Position numbers and translations under genes: made by a program
Notes under the pieces: generated by a model
Told to the model about the DNA's origin: nothing
Database searches by the model: none
What the model saw: only the letters and a program-made list of their open reading frames with translations
Shown: positions 1-10,885 of the stretch, piece after piece
Layout of the letters: each line of letters opens with the position of its first letter
How positions within the stretch are numbered: the stretch's first letter is position 1
DNA from: Cavenderia fasciculata
Lineage: Eukaryota > Evosea > Eumycetozoa > Acytosteliales > Cavenderiaceae
NCBI RefSeq assembly: GCF_000203815.1
Contig: NW_004457729.1
Location: 3,658,674-3,722,673, forward strand
Length of the DNA: 64,000 nucleotides
Reading direction: 5' to 3'

Positions 1-1882
1 TTATTATTATTATTTATAACTTCCATTGTTTGAACTGATGTTTGTGGTGGAACATTTGTTAAATATTTTAATTGTTTATATAAATATTTATAAAATAGTT
101 CTAAAATCAAAAAATAACTAAAAGTTAATATTTAATAATATATTAATATAGTTTATAATAACTTACTATTTAAAAAGAAACCAAGGAAAAATGAAGGAAT
201 TAAACCAGCAACTACTAAATAACTTGTAGCTGGTGATTCAGTATCATTTACAATCATTGTTAGAATGGTACAAAATGATACCCATAGGACGATTGTATAT
301 AATCCAGACTTGATTTGATTCAATCTCTGATTATTATAGGGAAGTAAAATGATGGAACCAAAAGACAGTAAAAGTAACCCAATAAAAAATACAATTGCCA
401 ATAACCATGGATACCCTTTTAACAATTCAAAAAAGAATGCAAATATTGTTTTAACAAGTAATATGGTTAAATCAAACTAAAGTATAAAGTAAATAATTAT
501 TATTATTAATATGAATAAATAAATATAAATATATTTATATAAATATTTTTTTTCTTTTTTTTTAACATACTCTAGCATGAGGTTTAGCAAATCTATCAGA
601 AACTGAAGTATCAAATTCATAATAGGTAACACTCGAACAAACAGCAATGATTGTAAAAAGAATGATGAAAACGATGGAAAAGATGGTGATTGGCATATTC
701 TCTGGTCCGTAGCAAAGAATGTCTTGACTAGCGAATCGAGTCAGATAGTATCCTCCTCCACTCTCTGAATCCTTTGAACAGTTTAGACCGATGAGAAACA
801 GAGAAAGCAGTGGAATGTAGAGCACGGCGACAGTCGATGAAACAAACCATCTCAAAGTTCGAATGATCCAAATGTTGGCTATCTTTCCTTGATAGAATGT
901 ATAGGCGACATACCAAATGTTGATAAATCCCAATACCATAAAGGCAATGGCCACCCAAAATAATACTGTAAATCCTTTATATGCTAATACATCTGCTGGA
1001 TGTGATATTGGTGATACGATTTTTTTTAAATAACTATAAATAGAAATAGAAAAAAGAAAAGAAAAGATAAGAAAGAAAGAAAGAGTAAGAAGAGAAAAGT
1101 CGATCAATCAAAGTATAGATTTGATTTGATTTGGTACTTACAATCCTAGATCACCACCCCAAGGGAATACACTTTTAAATCCAAAAGATATTAATTCTAT
1201 AAAAGGTATTGATACAGATAGATATATAAATAGATATATATAGATATATATAGATTGATATTTGATTAGATTATCATTGTCATGTGTGGGTAGTAGGTAT
1301 GTGGGGATGGGTATGATCTGATGAACAATAGACTAAAATAAACCTATTGGTCAGATCATGAAGATGAAGATGATGATGATGGTGCAAAAAAAAAAAAAAA
1401 CCTCTTCTCGATGATTTTCAAACCTCCACATATTTTAAAACGAGGAACCTGGTATTTTGGAGGGTTGGAATTGGCCCTTAATGGTTGTCTTTTGTCTTTT
1501 CATCATGACAACCCAGTGCATGAACTGTTTAAACTATATCCTCGCTCGTGCTTTTACAGTACTGCTACTTGAACACAATACAATACTACTTACGAATAAA
1601 TTCAATGATCAATGCAATGATTGTTAATGCTTTTGGAAATGTATTATTCTTTGTCATTGCATATAGTACTCCGAAAATACCTATACATATTTTATTAATA
1701 AAATGGAAAATTAATGGGTTAATAAATTTCTTGAAATACCATACTTTTTATTCTCTATCTCTCTCTGTTTCTTCTTACTTACCCTTTTCAATTGATTTGG
1801 AAAAGTTTAATAGTCTATTTAAACTACCAGAAGAATCAGTTCCAGATGTTCTGGATTTACTTGATCTCCTTGATGAAGACAT
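1..1882 (-). CDS. TmcB-like multi-pass membrane protein, 5' part (3' end outside window)
   Basis: Six exons on the minus strand keep one frame: 1783-1882, 1594-1743, 1142-1196, 571-1033, 167-476 and 1-100, the last running off the window. The start is the ATG at 1882; it gives a Ser/Arg-rich N-terminus (MSSSRRSSKSRTSG) of about 33 residues. About 390 residues are visible and are dominated by hydrophobic helices, with loops such as SFGFKSVFPWGG and the segment FAKPHARV before another membrane block (FDLTILLVKTIFAF). This layout resembles the N-terminal membrane region of the TmcB/TmcC proteins of Dictyostelium and ciliates; that match is from memory and is moderate. All junctions are GT-AG and the codon phases close exactly, which supports the gene model more strongly than the family name. 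A generic polytopic membrane protein is the alternative. Confidence 0.7.
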
Positions 1883-2511
1883 TGTAGTAGTTGTTGTTGT
1901 AGATAATAATAATTATTATTTACAATGAGATATAAATAAATAAAAGATGAGGAGGAAATCAGAAAAAGTAGTTTGAGGTCCTCAAGCAAGGGGACAAAAT
2001 ATCATCAGACAACGAGAATTCAATAGAACAATTCAATATTGAATCTGCAAATTATGTCAGTTTGTGTACAGTACGTTTGATTTGATTCTGTCTTGAATGG
2101 TAAGGGGGGGAATCCTTGGAAGTCTTTCCTTGAAGTCCTTCTCCCTGGATAAGATAAGGCTAGATTTTGGGTATGATGCAGCAAAGATTAGCCTTGATCA
2201 GTCACCAATCGAAGATTGAAAACTCGTCAATAATAAATAAACACGAGCCATCCCCTTCAAAGAGGCATTTTCAGACCGCTGTTCGAAATCCGCAAAGTCG
2301 TTTTTTTGGTCTATGAATAGTTGGTTCGCATACATACACAAGTTGTGTAGCCCAGGAACTCTGCTGACCATATCCTCGAACGTTGCGTGAAGAGGGGGCT
2401 ATGTACATCGAGGTGGAGGGGCCTCTCCTTGGATTAATTGCGTTGTCATTATCGATATTAAATTATATCTACTGTAATTGAAAAAATACAAGAATGATGA
2501 TGATGACAATG

Positions 2512-2543
<32 letters not shown>

Positions 2544-3204
2544 GACGATGATGAATGAAGCCCTATATACCTTTTTATTAAGTTTTAAAAAAAACAAATA
2601 TGACCAATCCATGTTTCTGGTTGGAAGATGACACCCATCCATTGTCACCCAAAATTGCTCCAAGATAGATTTCATTATCTTTAGAATCTTCTCCATATGG
2701 CCCATTCCAGTTCATTTCAGATTTGACTTGTTCCCAAAATCTATGATACATGTGCGCTATCACTATCATACTCTTTATAAATCATCTGTTAAAGTAGAGT
2801 TGGGAATGTAATACTCTGGTAGTAATGACAGACTTGACCAAACTAAAAATAGGTGTTTTTGTTGTCAAATAACCTATTCCATGATTTGTTGATGAAGAGG
2901 AATGGGAATGATAACATATATCTATCAAAAAATGACTAGTTTAATGATGAATACTGATAGATCAGGTGATTGCGTTGTCATATTCAATGATTATTATTAA
3001 CTATTATACATTTAGATAGAGGGAATGAATGAATGAATGATCATAAACAGAGAAACCACACCCTAAATATTTTAAATTAATTAAAAAAAAAAAGATAAAA
3101 GGGAATGATATTATCCAACCATACGAACCACCACTATATATATATAGTTATAGTTAACAATACAGAGACAGAGACAGATATAAACTTGTACTTATTCATT
3201 CTAA
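1883..3204. other. Intergenic, AT-rich with a GAT microsatellite and one orphan minus ORF
   Basis: This gap lies between two divergent genes and should hold both promoters. It contains an ATG/GAT-type trinucleotide run near 2492-2553. A minus-strand ORF at 2578-2769 (63 codons) has non-repetitive, protein-like composition (for example NWNGPYGEDSKDNE), but no start context, upstream exon or family could be found. I see no RNA gene. Confidence 0.5.
2492..2553. repeat. Trinucleotide (GAT/ATG) microsatellite
   Basis: Near-continuous repeats of gat/atg with a few substitutions (gac, ggt). It is noncoding on both strands in any convincing gene model. Confidence 0.85.
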
Positions 3205-5662
3205 ATGGATAACACGTTATTCCAAGTATTTAGAAATAAATATTTGTTTCAGTATATCTTTGATCAACTACCGGTCAAGAGATCGGTACGACAAACAATC
3301 AACCTTTGTTTGATACAAGAGGAAATAGATTCAAGACAACTTATAGATAGATATGGTTTGGTGTTATTAAAGTATGTAGTCTACATATAATTATTCGTTC
3401 TATCTCGATTACTCATCACTTTTTGTTTGTTTAGATACCGACACTGGTTTAGAGTTAGTGATATATTGGATAATGGATACATAGGATTACTAATTGATAA
3501 ATTAAAGAGAAACGAACCACTGAGATTCACATCCAAGGATGCAGAGACTATCTGTTCTACGTTTGACTCGTTTACACAATTCAAAGAGATCTATCAAGCG
3601 AGAAGACTCAACTTTCAGTCACCTGGATGCATCAATGCGGCGTGTATCAAGGGTAACATTGATATTGTCAACCATCTACTCAACAACTTGCACATTTCCG
3701 ACGCATTTGAACAAAAGTGGTATTTGAACAATGTGATGTACAGTTCGTTGCTCAATCGAAGTACTACCAACCGTGTAGCATTCCTCGACTTTATAGTCTC
3801 TCATCCCGTCGTTAGAGACTACCTCACCGCCACTAATCTTGATCCTCCTCGATACTACCTTCTTAATCAAGATGTTAATCGAATAGGTCACACTGAATCG
3901 AGTGGATTCAGTACGGTCATTCAAATGATCACCGATGCATCAGTCTTTAGATGGATGATCGATCATTGTGAATTATCACAAGACTTGTTTGAAAATAGAA
4001 CATACCGTCCTAATTTCTACAAGATGGGAGATATGTCGTTACTCGAACAATTCAACCCGATGAGAGAGTGGTCAACCAAGATGGTCATGACCGATATCAA
4101 CAGTCACCAAACTCAGCCAACACTCAGAATCAACCTACTTCTCTACTATATCAAAAATAATAATATCACCAAACTACCACTCCATCACGATTACGATGCA
4201 CTGGTCGCAGGGTACCGACAAAATGTTGAAAAGAGAATGGAAGGCCGAGAACCGATCAGTTCAATTGTAAAAGAGACGTTGGTATACAACGACCTTTACA
4301 TATTTGTAGCACAACGAATTAATTTGGCAGAGTTGGCATTTGAACCATACCTAGCATACGAGGTTCGGTTGGGACAAGTGTCATCCATCAGTCACTGTAT
4401 CGAACATTACAGTATGGTACATCGCCGACAGTTTTATCAATGCCTCTTTGAAAATGTTGCCACTCTAGAACAGGTAAAAGAGGTGATGCGCATCATCACA
4501 ACCACACCGCAGTTTGGCAATATTGACGACGCACCATTCCTCGGGGCAGCTGCAAGAAGTGATGACTTTGGATGTGACATTATCGATTATTTATCAAGTC
4601 ATCATCCCAGACACCATCAAATCGAATCGTCTCGACTATACCGTGTCTTTAAAAACCAAAATATCATGATCAAAGTTGCATCGATCATTTCATCCGATCT
4701 AATCAAAGGAAACTTGTATACCTACTATATGCACAGCTACTCATTTGTCGACGAAGCGTTTCTGGACTGGCTAGAGCTACATCAATTCAAGTTGTTTGTT
4801 CCAAACCACTTTTATCACCAGTTCCTCGGTCGTGCCATTGAATCTAGATCAATTAAAATGATTGACGCATCGATTCAAACACTCAACCTCGTATCAAAAG
4901 ATTTCTCATTGGAATCATTTAAAAAACTATGGACCATCATTCCCTACATCCTCTTTAAATATCCAAACAACAAAATCAAATTAAATCATCCACCAAAAGT
5001 TTGGCCATCTCCTTCTCATTTTATTGAGCAATTATTTACAAAAGGTATGTAAACAAGACATCGAGTATATAAATTAAATTGAATTCAAAGTATTAAATTA
5101 TATTAACCAAATATATATATAATCTTTTCCAAAAATATATAAAATACATAAATGTGAATGAATTAATTTGGTAATTTTGTAATCTCTATTTCTATTTAAA
5201 GATGATTATAATAATCTGATGGGGATTCCATTAATTATATCTGATAATAATATTGGGTTGATTAAATATATTGATACATTTTCAATAGATGAAGAGTATT
5301 TCTCGTTTGCAACTAGTGTCGATATGGTGGAGTGTCTGTATCAACGCTCCAAACCTCAAAAGTGGAGTATAGAGCAGAGAGCAAAAACAATCATTAAAAT
5401 GCTCGAGGTGGTACTTGACAATACCGATATTATCCAGCACTGCATCGGTATGATGGTAGTATCCGAATCAAACCCTCTCAAAACACTGGAACGAATCAAG
5501 TTCATTGTCAGTGACATCGACTCTACCATTCAACGCAACATCACTCGGAAGCAGAATCGTAAAAATAACAACAACTACAACAAACTAATAGATTCAAAAT
5601 GCAACATCATATTGAATTATCTAAATGCTCTCCTCTGTACTTTGAAAATTCAAAATCAGTAG
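3205..5662 (+). CDS. Dictyostelid ankyrin-type repeat protein, copy 1
   Basis: Three exons, 3205-3371, 3435-5044 and 5202-5662, are joined in phase and give 745 residues. After an N-terminal segment of about 50 residues comes YRHWFRVSDILDNGYIGLLI, which aligns with the same region of the next gene. An ankyrin-like unit follows (CINAACIKGNIDIVNHLLNN), then a long helical solenoid with spaced 'hhDWhhxH' elements. No catalytic motif or membrane segment is visible, so a binding or scaffold role is only inferred from the repeats. Both introns are short GT-AG introns starting GTATGT. Dictyostelids have large lineage-specific families of such proteins. The tandem neighbour at 6960-9158 is a diverged paralogue that has no intron. 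Confidence 0.82.
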
Positions 5663-6959
5663 GTCACTCTCCTCTATCAATCATTTGTACAACCCCAACC
5701 ATCCCTTTGAAAAAAACACCCACACACTAACAACACGAAAAACATCAACACCACTACAACCACAGCACATCAGATCAGAGAAGAGATATATATATAGAAA
5801 AGATATCTTTAATTGGCGGCAACATTAATTCACATTTAAATCTGTTATGTATATTGTATCATTTTTTTTGTACATTGTAGTTGGTAGACTGTTTTACATC
5901 TGATCGATGAAACATGAAACAACTATATTTCAAAACCACCACACAAAGTATGGCACCACCAACACTACTCGATGAGAGATATGACAATCAAGAGTTACTA
6001 ATAACGCGAAAGAGTAATTATGGCCTGTTCCGGTCACCTCCCTTTGCATGAGGAGGGAAACTCATTCCAAAATTGCATTCACCACCCCACCCTGTTCCAG
6101 TCACTCCACCCATCCATCCATCCTCTCTTCTCACCCCTTCCACATTACAATGCATTTATCAAAAAAATAGAATCAAAAATCTTGTAATCAATATTTTTGA
6201 GTTGGAGAAAGAAAAGAGAGAGGATTGATCAATCCTCCTCATGTTGGAGGGTTACGGGCTAGGGGATTATGTTTTTTAAAACAGATGAACAACAACAACA
6301 TACACATCCAATCAGCATAGTATATCATATGACAGATGCTTCCTGCATCAATCATAATCTCTTTTATCATATCTCTTATTTAATTTATCATAATATTCTA
6401 CACAAACAATTTATATATCTGTATATATTTATATTTATATATTATACAACTCTATATACCCTATACATTACACATTGCATTATATATATAACTCATTTAT
6501 CAGCTGACCTAATCATTGTTTGTTTGCTTCATTGCATCGCATTTGCATTGTTGCTATTGTTGTTGTCATTTTACGATAATCATCAAATCGATTAAAATTA
6601 AACAGTCCAAGACAATTGCTCGAACGTTCTTTTTGTTTTTTTGCAAAAGTTGTCCGCGCCCCTAGGCTATTTTGGTAAGTTTTTCAGGTAACGCCATATA
6701 ATCTCACTGCGCCTCATTCCTAATTTGGTTATTTTTTTCGTTTTTTGCATTTTTCAGATTGTTGTATCATCTCAAAAATCTTTAATCTTTTAATTCAAAA
6801 GTACAACGGTCAACCGATCCTACTATCAAAAAACTTGATCACGTTTGGAATCCATTCCTCGTTCTCCTCGAAACGTCTCTCCCTCTCTTTAAATATTTAT
6901 TTATTTATTTATTTTTATATAGTCTCTATTTATAATTTTTATTTTAATTTAACGTTAAA
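5663..6959. other. Intergenic between ankyrin-type paralogues
   Basis: About 1.3 kb of mostly low-complexity, AT-rich sequence. Two imperfect copies of a short motif (cctgttccggtcac and cctgttccagtcac) lie near 6023 and 6091, and a small CCTCC...GGAGG hairpin lies between them. The last 100 bp before the next ATG is T-rich with repeated 'attt', as in a typical dictyostelid promoter. The 108-codon ORF at 6269-6595 looks like translated AT-rich DNA and was not called. Confidence 0.5.
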
Positions 6960-9158
6960 ATGGAAAAGAGAACACGGTCAGAGGCCTTAATGATTGATTG
7001 TATTTGTAAACAAAAACAAATCAAAGACGAGATTTGGAAGCGGGCCAGGGACGTGGCCCTCTGCGACAATGAGGTTTGTCTCGACCCCCATCTCGACCAG
7101 CACTGGTACTGTGCCCGTGACATGCTGCTCAACAACCATATCAATCTGCTCGTCGACAAGTTCAAGCCCAGAATGTTCAAGGTGGACATTCGGTTCACCA
7201 CGGAAGACGCCGAGTATGTGTGCGGCAGGGTCGACGACCCCGAGCAGTTCAACGTGATATTCCAAGCCAAAAAAATCTACTTTAACACTATCCGGTGTCT
7301 CGAGGAGGCCGTCATCTCCAACCCATCGACCGACATTATAAAAACGTTGCTCGACCTCGCCGCTGAAAACAATCTCCACGACGGCCGACTCTTTCGGCGA
7401 GCGATGGAAGGCAGCCCCATCAAATCACTTGATTATTTGTTCTCGTATTTTATGAAAACTAGTCACGATCATTACCAGTACAATGTACAATCAAAACGCA
7501 TCCATTTCGAGGACCACTCACTGCTAGACGAGACGTTGTCTGCATCGATGAAGTATGGGTCGCAGGGACTCGAGTATATCGGGTGGATCCGCAACCACCT
7601 CTACGAGAGTATTGACGTGGTCGACAACCGTCTACGAGGACACGGTCCGTTCCAGCAGTCCATGTACAAACTCGGGTCGATAGAGATGCTCAAGAAATTT
7701 GGTCAAAAGGGGTTCTTTGACCTCGCGGGACACCAAAGCATATATGTTTTGGACGACAGCTTCAACAGTGGCGGATCGTCGAGCCAGGACAGCAACAGCA
7801 ACAACCCCAAGACCTTTTCGTGTCTGTTGGCTGCCATCTTTCACCAAAAGGATCCTAACATCCCCATGCAGCTATTCAACTATTTCCTCAACGATCACTC
7901 GCAAAACAATATCGATACGACCGACCCCTTTCTCTCGCAGCTGCGCGAGTTCGACTTTATCAACCTCACCAGGGAAGGCATCTGCTCTGACCTCAAAACA
8001 CTATATCCCAAAGAGTTGACCGAAAAGATCGACATTCTGGCCAACAACCGGCTCTTGTACAGATCAAGCAGAGGGTTTTTTCACAGGCTCATCATCGACG
8101 AGATGGCGATGGGGTATGAGAATACACCAGCCAATCTATTTCTCTTTTTTGGCCAGGACTTGAATAAAGGGCAGGTCGACTGCATCTTTGGCAACTGCAC
8201 TCACAGTCAGGTCCGCAACGCATTGACCCAACTAAACACGTACATTGAACAGGCGCCTGGTGATAGAGGTGGTCTCCGGTACTGCCCATTCTACACCAAT
8301 GCCAAACGAACCGATGAAGCCGGCACTTTCATGTGTCTGGCACTCGTTGGTGAGTATGACAAGTGGATCCCGGCCACCATTGACTCGCATTTATCCATCA
8401 GTAACCAAGAGTTTTTCCTACATCTCATCGCCGCCGACGCCGATACAAAACAAAGAAAGTGGCTGGATTACTTTGACCCCATCTCATCCATGTCAAAATC
8501 CACAATCGACGCCATTGCAGAGAAGAAGTATTTTCATACCATGCGAAACATGACGCAACTACTCGATCTTTTAGTCGTTGTCCAAAAGTACAGCCAAAAA
8601 GACGACAAAACAGATGTGTTTGGTGGAATCATGGATTTCAATTACCTAAACCTTGCTAAACAACCATTGGATCTTTGGAAAGGGAGATGGAAGGTTACCA
8701 GGCAAATCATAGAATACCTTAGACAAAATAATATTACAATTAACGATTTAAAATTGACAGTTGATCGATTACCAATATTTTGGAACGAAAAGTTTATGGA
8801 ATTCTACAAGTTTCCAGATGACCGTTGGGAAGAGGCCATCACATATAATCTATACCAATACATAGAGATTTATTACAACAAAGATAGTACCCTCTCCCTC
8901 GCAGACATTCCTAGTCCCATCAATTCCATTGAAATGCTCCAAGCTGTTCGATCGGCATTTTTAAAATCGCCCCACAATGAACAGAGATCAATTGACATGC
9001 AACTATTTGATACTCTTTTACAATCAAATCCTCATAATACCAATGTCCTCATCCAACAATTACATAATCTTGGAGATTTGATAGAAAATCAAAGTATTTT
9101 CACTGTGGAGCAATGGAATGCAATTCAATCAATTATTAAAAACCATAAACGAAAATAA
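6960..9158 (+). CDS. Dictyostelid ankyrin-type repeat protein, copy 2 (single exon)
   Basis: A single open frame of 732 residues starts at an ATG preceded by an AT-rich leader. HWYCARDMLLNNHINLLVDK followed by RFTTEDAEYVCG matches the equivalent block of the upstream gene (HWFRVSDILDNGYIGLLIDK; RFTSKDAETICS), so the two are tandem paralogues. The solenoid continues with units such as MQLFNYFLNDH. No enzyme motif is seen. The first about 1.65 kb is clearly GC-richer, with many C- or G-ending codons, than the last about 0.5 kb and than the upstream paralogue. A binding or scaffold role is inferred only from the repeat type. Confidence 0.85.
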   Translation: MEKRTRSEALMIDCICKQKQIKDEIWKRARDVALCDNEVCLDPHLDQHWYCARDMLLNNHINLLVDKFKPRMFKVDIRFTTEDAEYVCGRVDDPEQFNVIFQAKKIYFNTIRCLEEAVISNPSTDIIKTLLDLAAENNLHDGRLFRRAMEGSPIKSLDYLFSYFMKTSHDHYQYNVQSKRIHFEDHSLLDETLSASMKYGSQGLEYIGWIRNHLYESIDVVDNRLRGHGPFQQSMYKLGSIEMLKKFGQKGFFDLAGHQSIYVLDDSFNSGGSSSQDSNSNNPKTFSCLLAAIFHQKDPNIPMQLFNYFLNDHSQNNIDTTDPFLSQLREFDFINLTREGICSDLKTLYPKELTEKIDILANNRLLYRSSRGFFHRLIIDEMAMGYENTPANLFLFFGQDLNKGQVDCIFGNCTHSQVRNALTQLNTYIEQAPGDRGGLRYCPFYTNAKRTDEAGTFMCLALVGEYDKWIPATIDSHLSISNQEFFLHLIAADADTKQRKWLDYFDPISSMSKSTIDAIAEKKYFHTMRNMTQLLDLLVVVQKYSQKDDKTDVFGGIMDFNYLNLAKQPLDLWKGRWKVTRQIIEYLRQNNITINDLKLTVDRLPIFWNEKFMEFYKFPDDRWEEAITYNLYQYIEIYYNKDSTLSLADIPSPINSIEMLQAVRSAFLKSPHNEQRSIDMQLFDTLLQSNPHNTNVLIQQLHNLGDLIENQSIFTVEQWNAIQSIIKNHKRK

Positions 9159-9572
9159 ATAATTATCATTGGTTTGATCAATAAAAATAAAAGAATTCTA
9201 GTTCAAGTTGTATCAATGTATAGTATACATCGTGCGTGCATTTACTACATTTGGTGGTGTGTTTAGATCTGTGACAAATGTTTATATAATTAATATTATA
9301 CAATATCAATCTACATTCAGAGAGGGGGATGATTTCAAATCAAAGGGGTGAAGTTATATCCAAATTCAAAAAAGGAAATCAAATAATAAATTAAATGCTC
9401 ATCCAAATTAATTTGCAATGATCATTGAATAGAATAGAATAACTCACAATTGAATTTCATACAATATTATCATATTCCTCAGAGTCTATAATACTATTCA
9501 TAAAGTAAGAATATATTTTAAAAAGAGAAAAATTAAATATATTTTAATTTAGTTATCATTTATTTTTGTAGA
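9159..9572. other. Intergenic spacer
   Basis: AT-rich spacer between tandem genes, holding a 3' end with AATAAA-like sequence and the promoter of the next gene. Nothing else is seen. Confidence 0.5.
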
Positions 9573-10513
9573 ATGGAAACTAATATTCAAGAAGAAGTCG
9601 TTTTAAAACTAGATGATAATTCTTTTAAAAAAGAATTGATCAAAAAGATTGATTTAGATGAAAAAAAGTGTTTTCTTTGTGGTTTACAACTTGAAAAGGG
9701 TCATGCATTGGATCACTATTTCAATTGCTTCAAGAGAGCTTCCAATCTGTTAGAACCAACCAAGCCGAAAAAACCTTTTTCCATGATGACAAACACAGAG
9801 ATATTTGAAAAAAACTTTCAGGTTCTTCAAACCATTCGAAATCATCCATTGATTGAAGGTGAAACATGGTATGTGGTCGAAGATGGGTGGTTTAAATCTT
9901 TCAGAGATTTTGGAATGTGTAATTGCAAACCTGAAAGTGCCCCTAAAATGATTGATAATTCTTCATTGGTGCACAAAGATAATCCTAGCATGTTGTTGCA
10001 AACATCCAAGGAATCAATCAATTTTGAAGTCATCCCTGAAATTGTATGTTCAATCAAATAACATACATTTAATAACTTTTAATTATTATTGAAAAAAACT
10101 AACCATCTCCTCTACTTATAGGTTTGGGATTATATTAGGGAGTCATTTGGTTGCCGACTTGTTCTCCCGAGAAAAGTCAAACTACAAGAAAATGGGATTT
10201 TGTATATTGACTACAACTATCCAATCAAAATCAACCTTTCCAACGGAGTTCAAATGGAAGCTGACCCATTGGAACTTGCTCTTGATTTTAAGGAAAGATT
10301 GTGTATCAAGGAAAACAAGCTCCCTCGGAACGTGAAATTACTTGATTGGTACAAGAAGGAAATAGATTATTCTAAGACAATGAATTTTTATAATCAGCGT
10401 GTAAGTGTTTTATCTTAAAAAATTGATTGGTCATAGACTTAATATTAATTATGTCAATTTCCTAGTTGCTGGTAGATATTCGAAAACCAGATGGAGGTTG
10501 GCATTATGCATAG
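9573..10513 (+). CDS. UBZ4 zinc finger plus DUSP domain protein, no USP catalytic domain
   Basis: Exons 9573-10043, 10122-10400 and 10466-10513 give 265 residues. Residues 33-52 contain C-x2-C-x11-H-x3-C (C33, C36, H48, C52). This is the spacing of Rad18-type UBZ4 ubiquitin-binding fingers. From about residue 72 a DUSP domain follows: GETWYVVEDGWFKSF, then PKMIDNSSLV where human USP4/15 have PGPIDNSxL, then VWDYIRESFG and LPRKV. The rest, to about residue 260, is a small beta-rich tail that could be ubiquitin-like. No Cys-box or His-box of a USP protease is present, and the frame ends in TAG soon after. Its role is therefore probably ubiquitin or partner binding rather than cleavage. Family match is from motif reading; function is inferred. 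Confidence 0.8.
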
Positions 10514-10828
10514 TTGCTTCTTGCAAAAATAATAATTCGTGAAAGTAAAATAAAAAATTAGAATAATATTCTAATTAGAATATAATAAATGTCGTTTTTG
10601 CGTAACAATTAAAACTCGGGCTAGCACTTACATATGTGATGTGTACCAAAGATGAATATTTGTATTTATTTAAATAAATAACTCCCTCCCTCTTTTTTTC
10701 AAAACCCCACAAAATCTTTTAAAGCGAACCATTAAAATTCATCGTTAGTGTCATTTCATTTCATTGTACAACAAGCTACACTTTTTATCTCTAGAGATAC
10801 TTTTTGTTATATTATTATAATAGTAGTA

Positions 10829-10861
<33 letters not shown>

Positions 10862-10885
10862 TCAAATTAATCATAATTAGTGTAC
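10514..10885. other. Intergenic spacer with AAT microsatellite
   Basis: AT-rich spacer. A run of about ten ATA/AAT units sits at 10830-10861, just upstream of the next start codon. There is no other recognised feature. Confidence 0.5.

Noticed and set aside
1548-1928. 126-codon plus-strand ORF over the TmcB-like gene
   Set aside because: It runs across two minus-strand exons and an intron whose splice phases fit exactly on the other strand.
6655-6690. ggtaag...ttttcag as a mini-intron in the leader of ankyrin-type copy 2
   Set aside because: Only about 15 bp between the sites, too short to splice.
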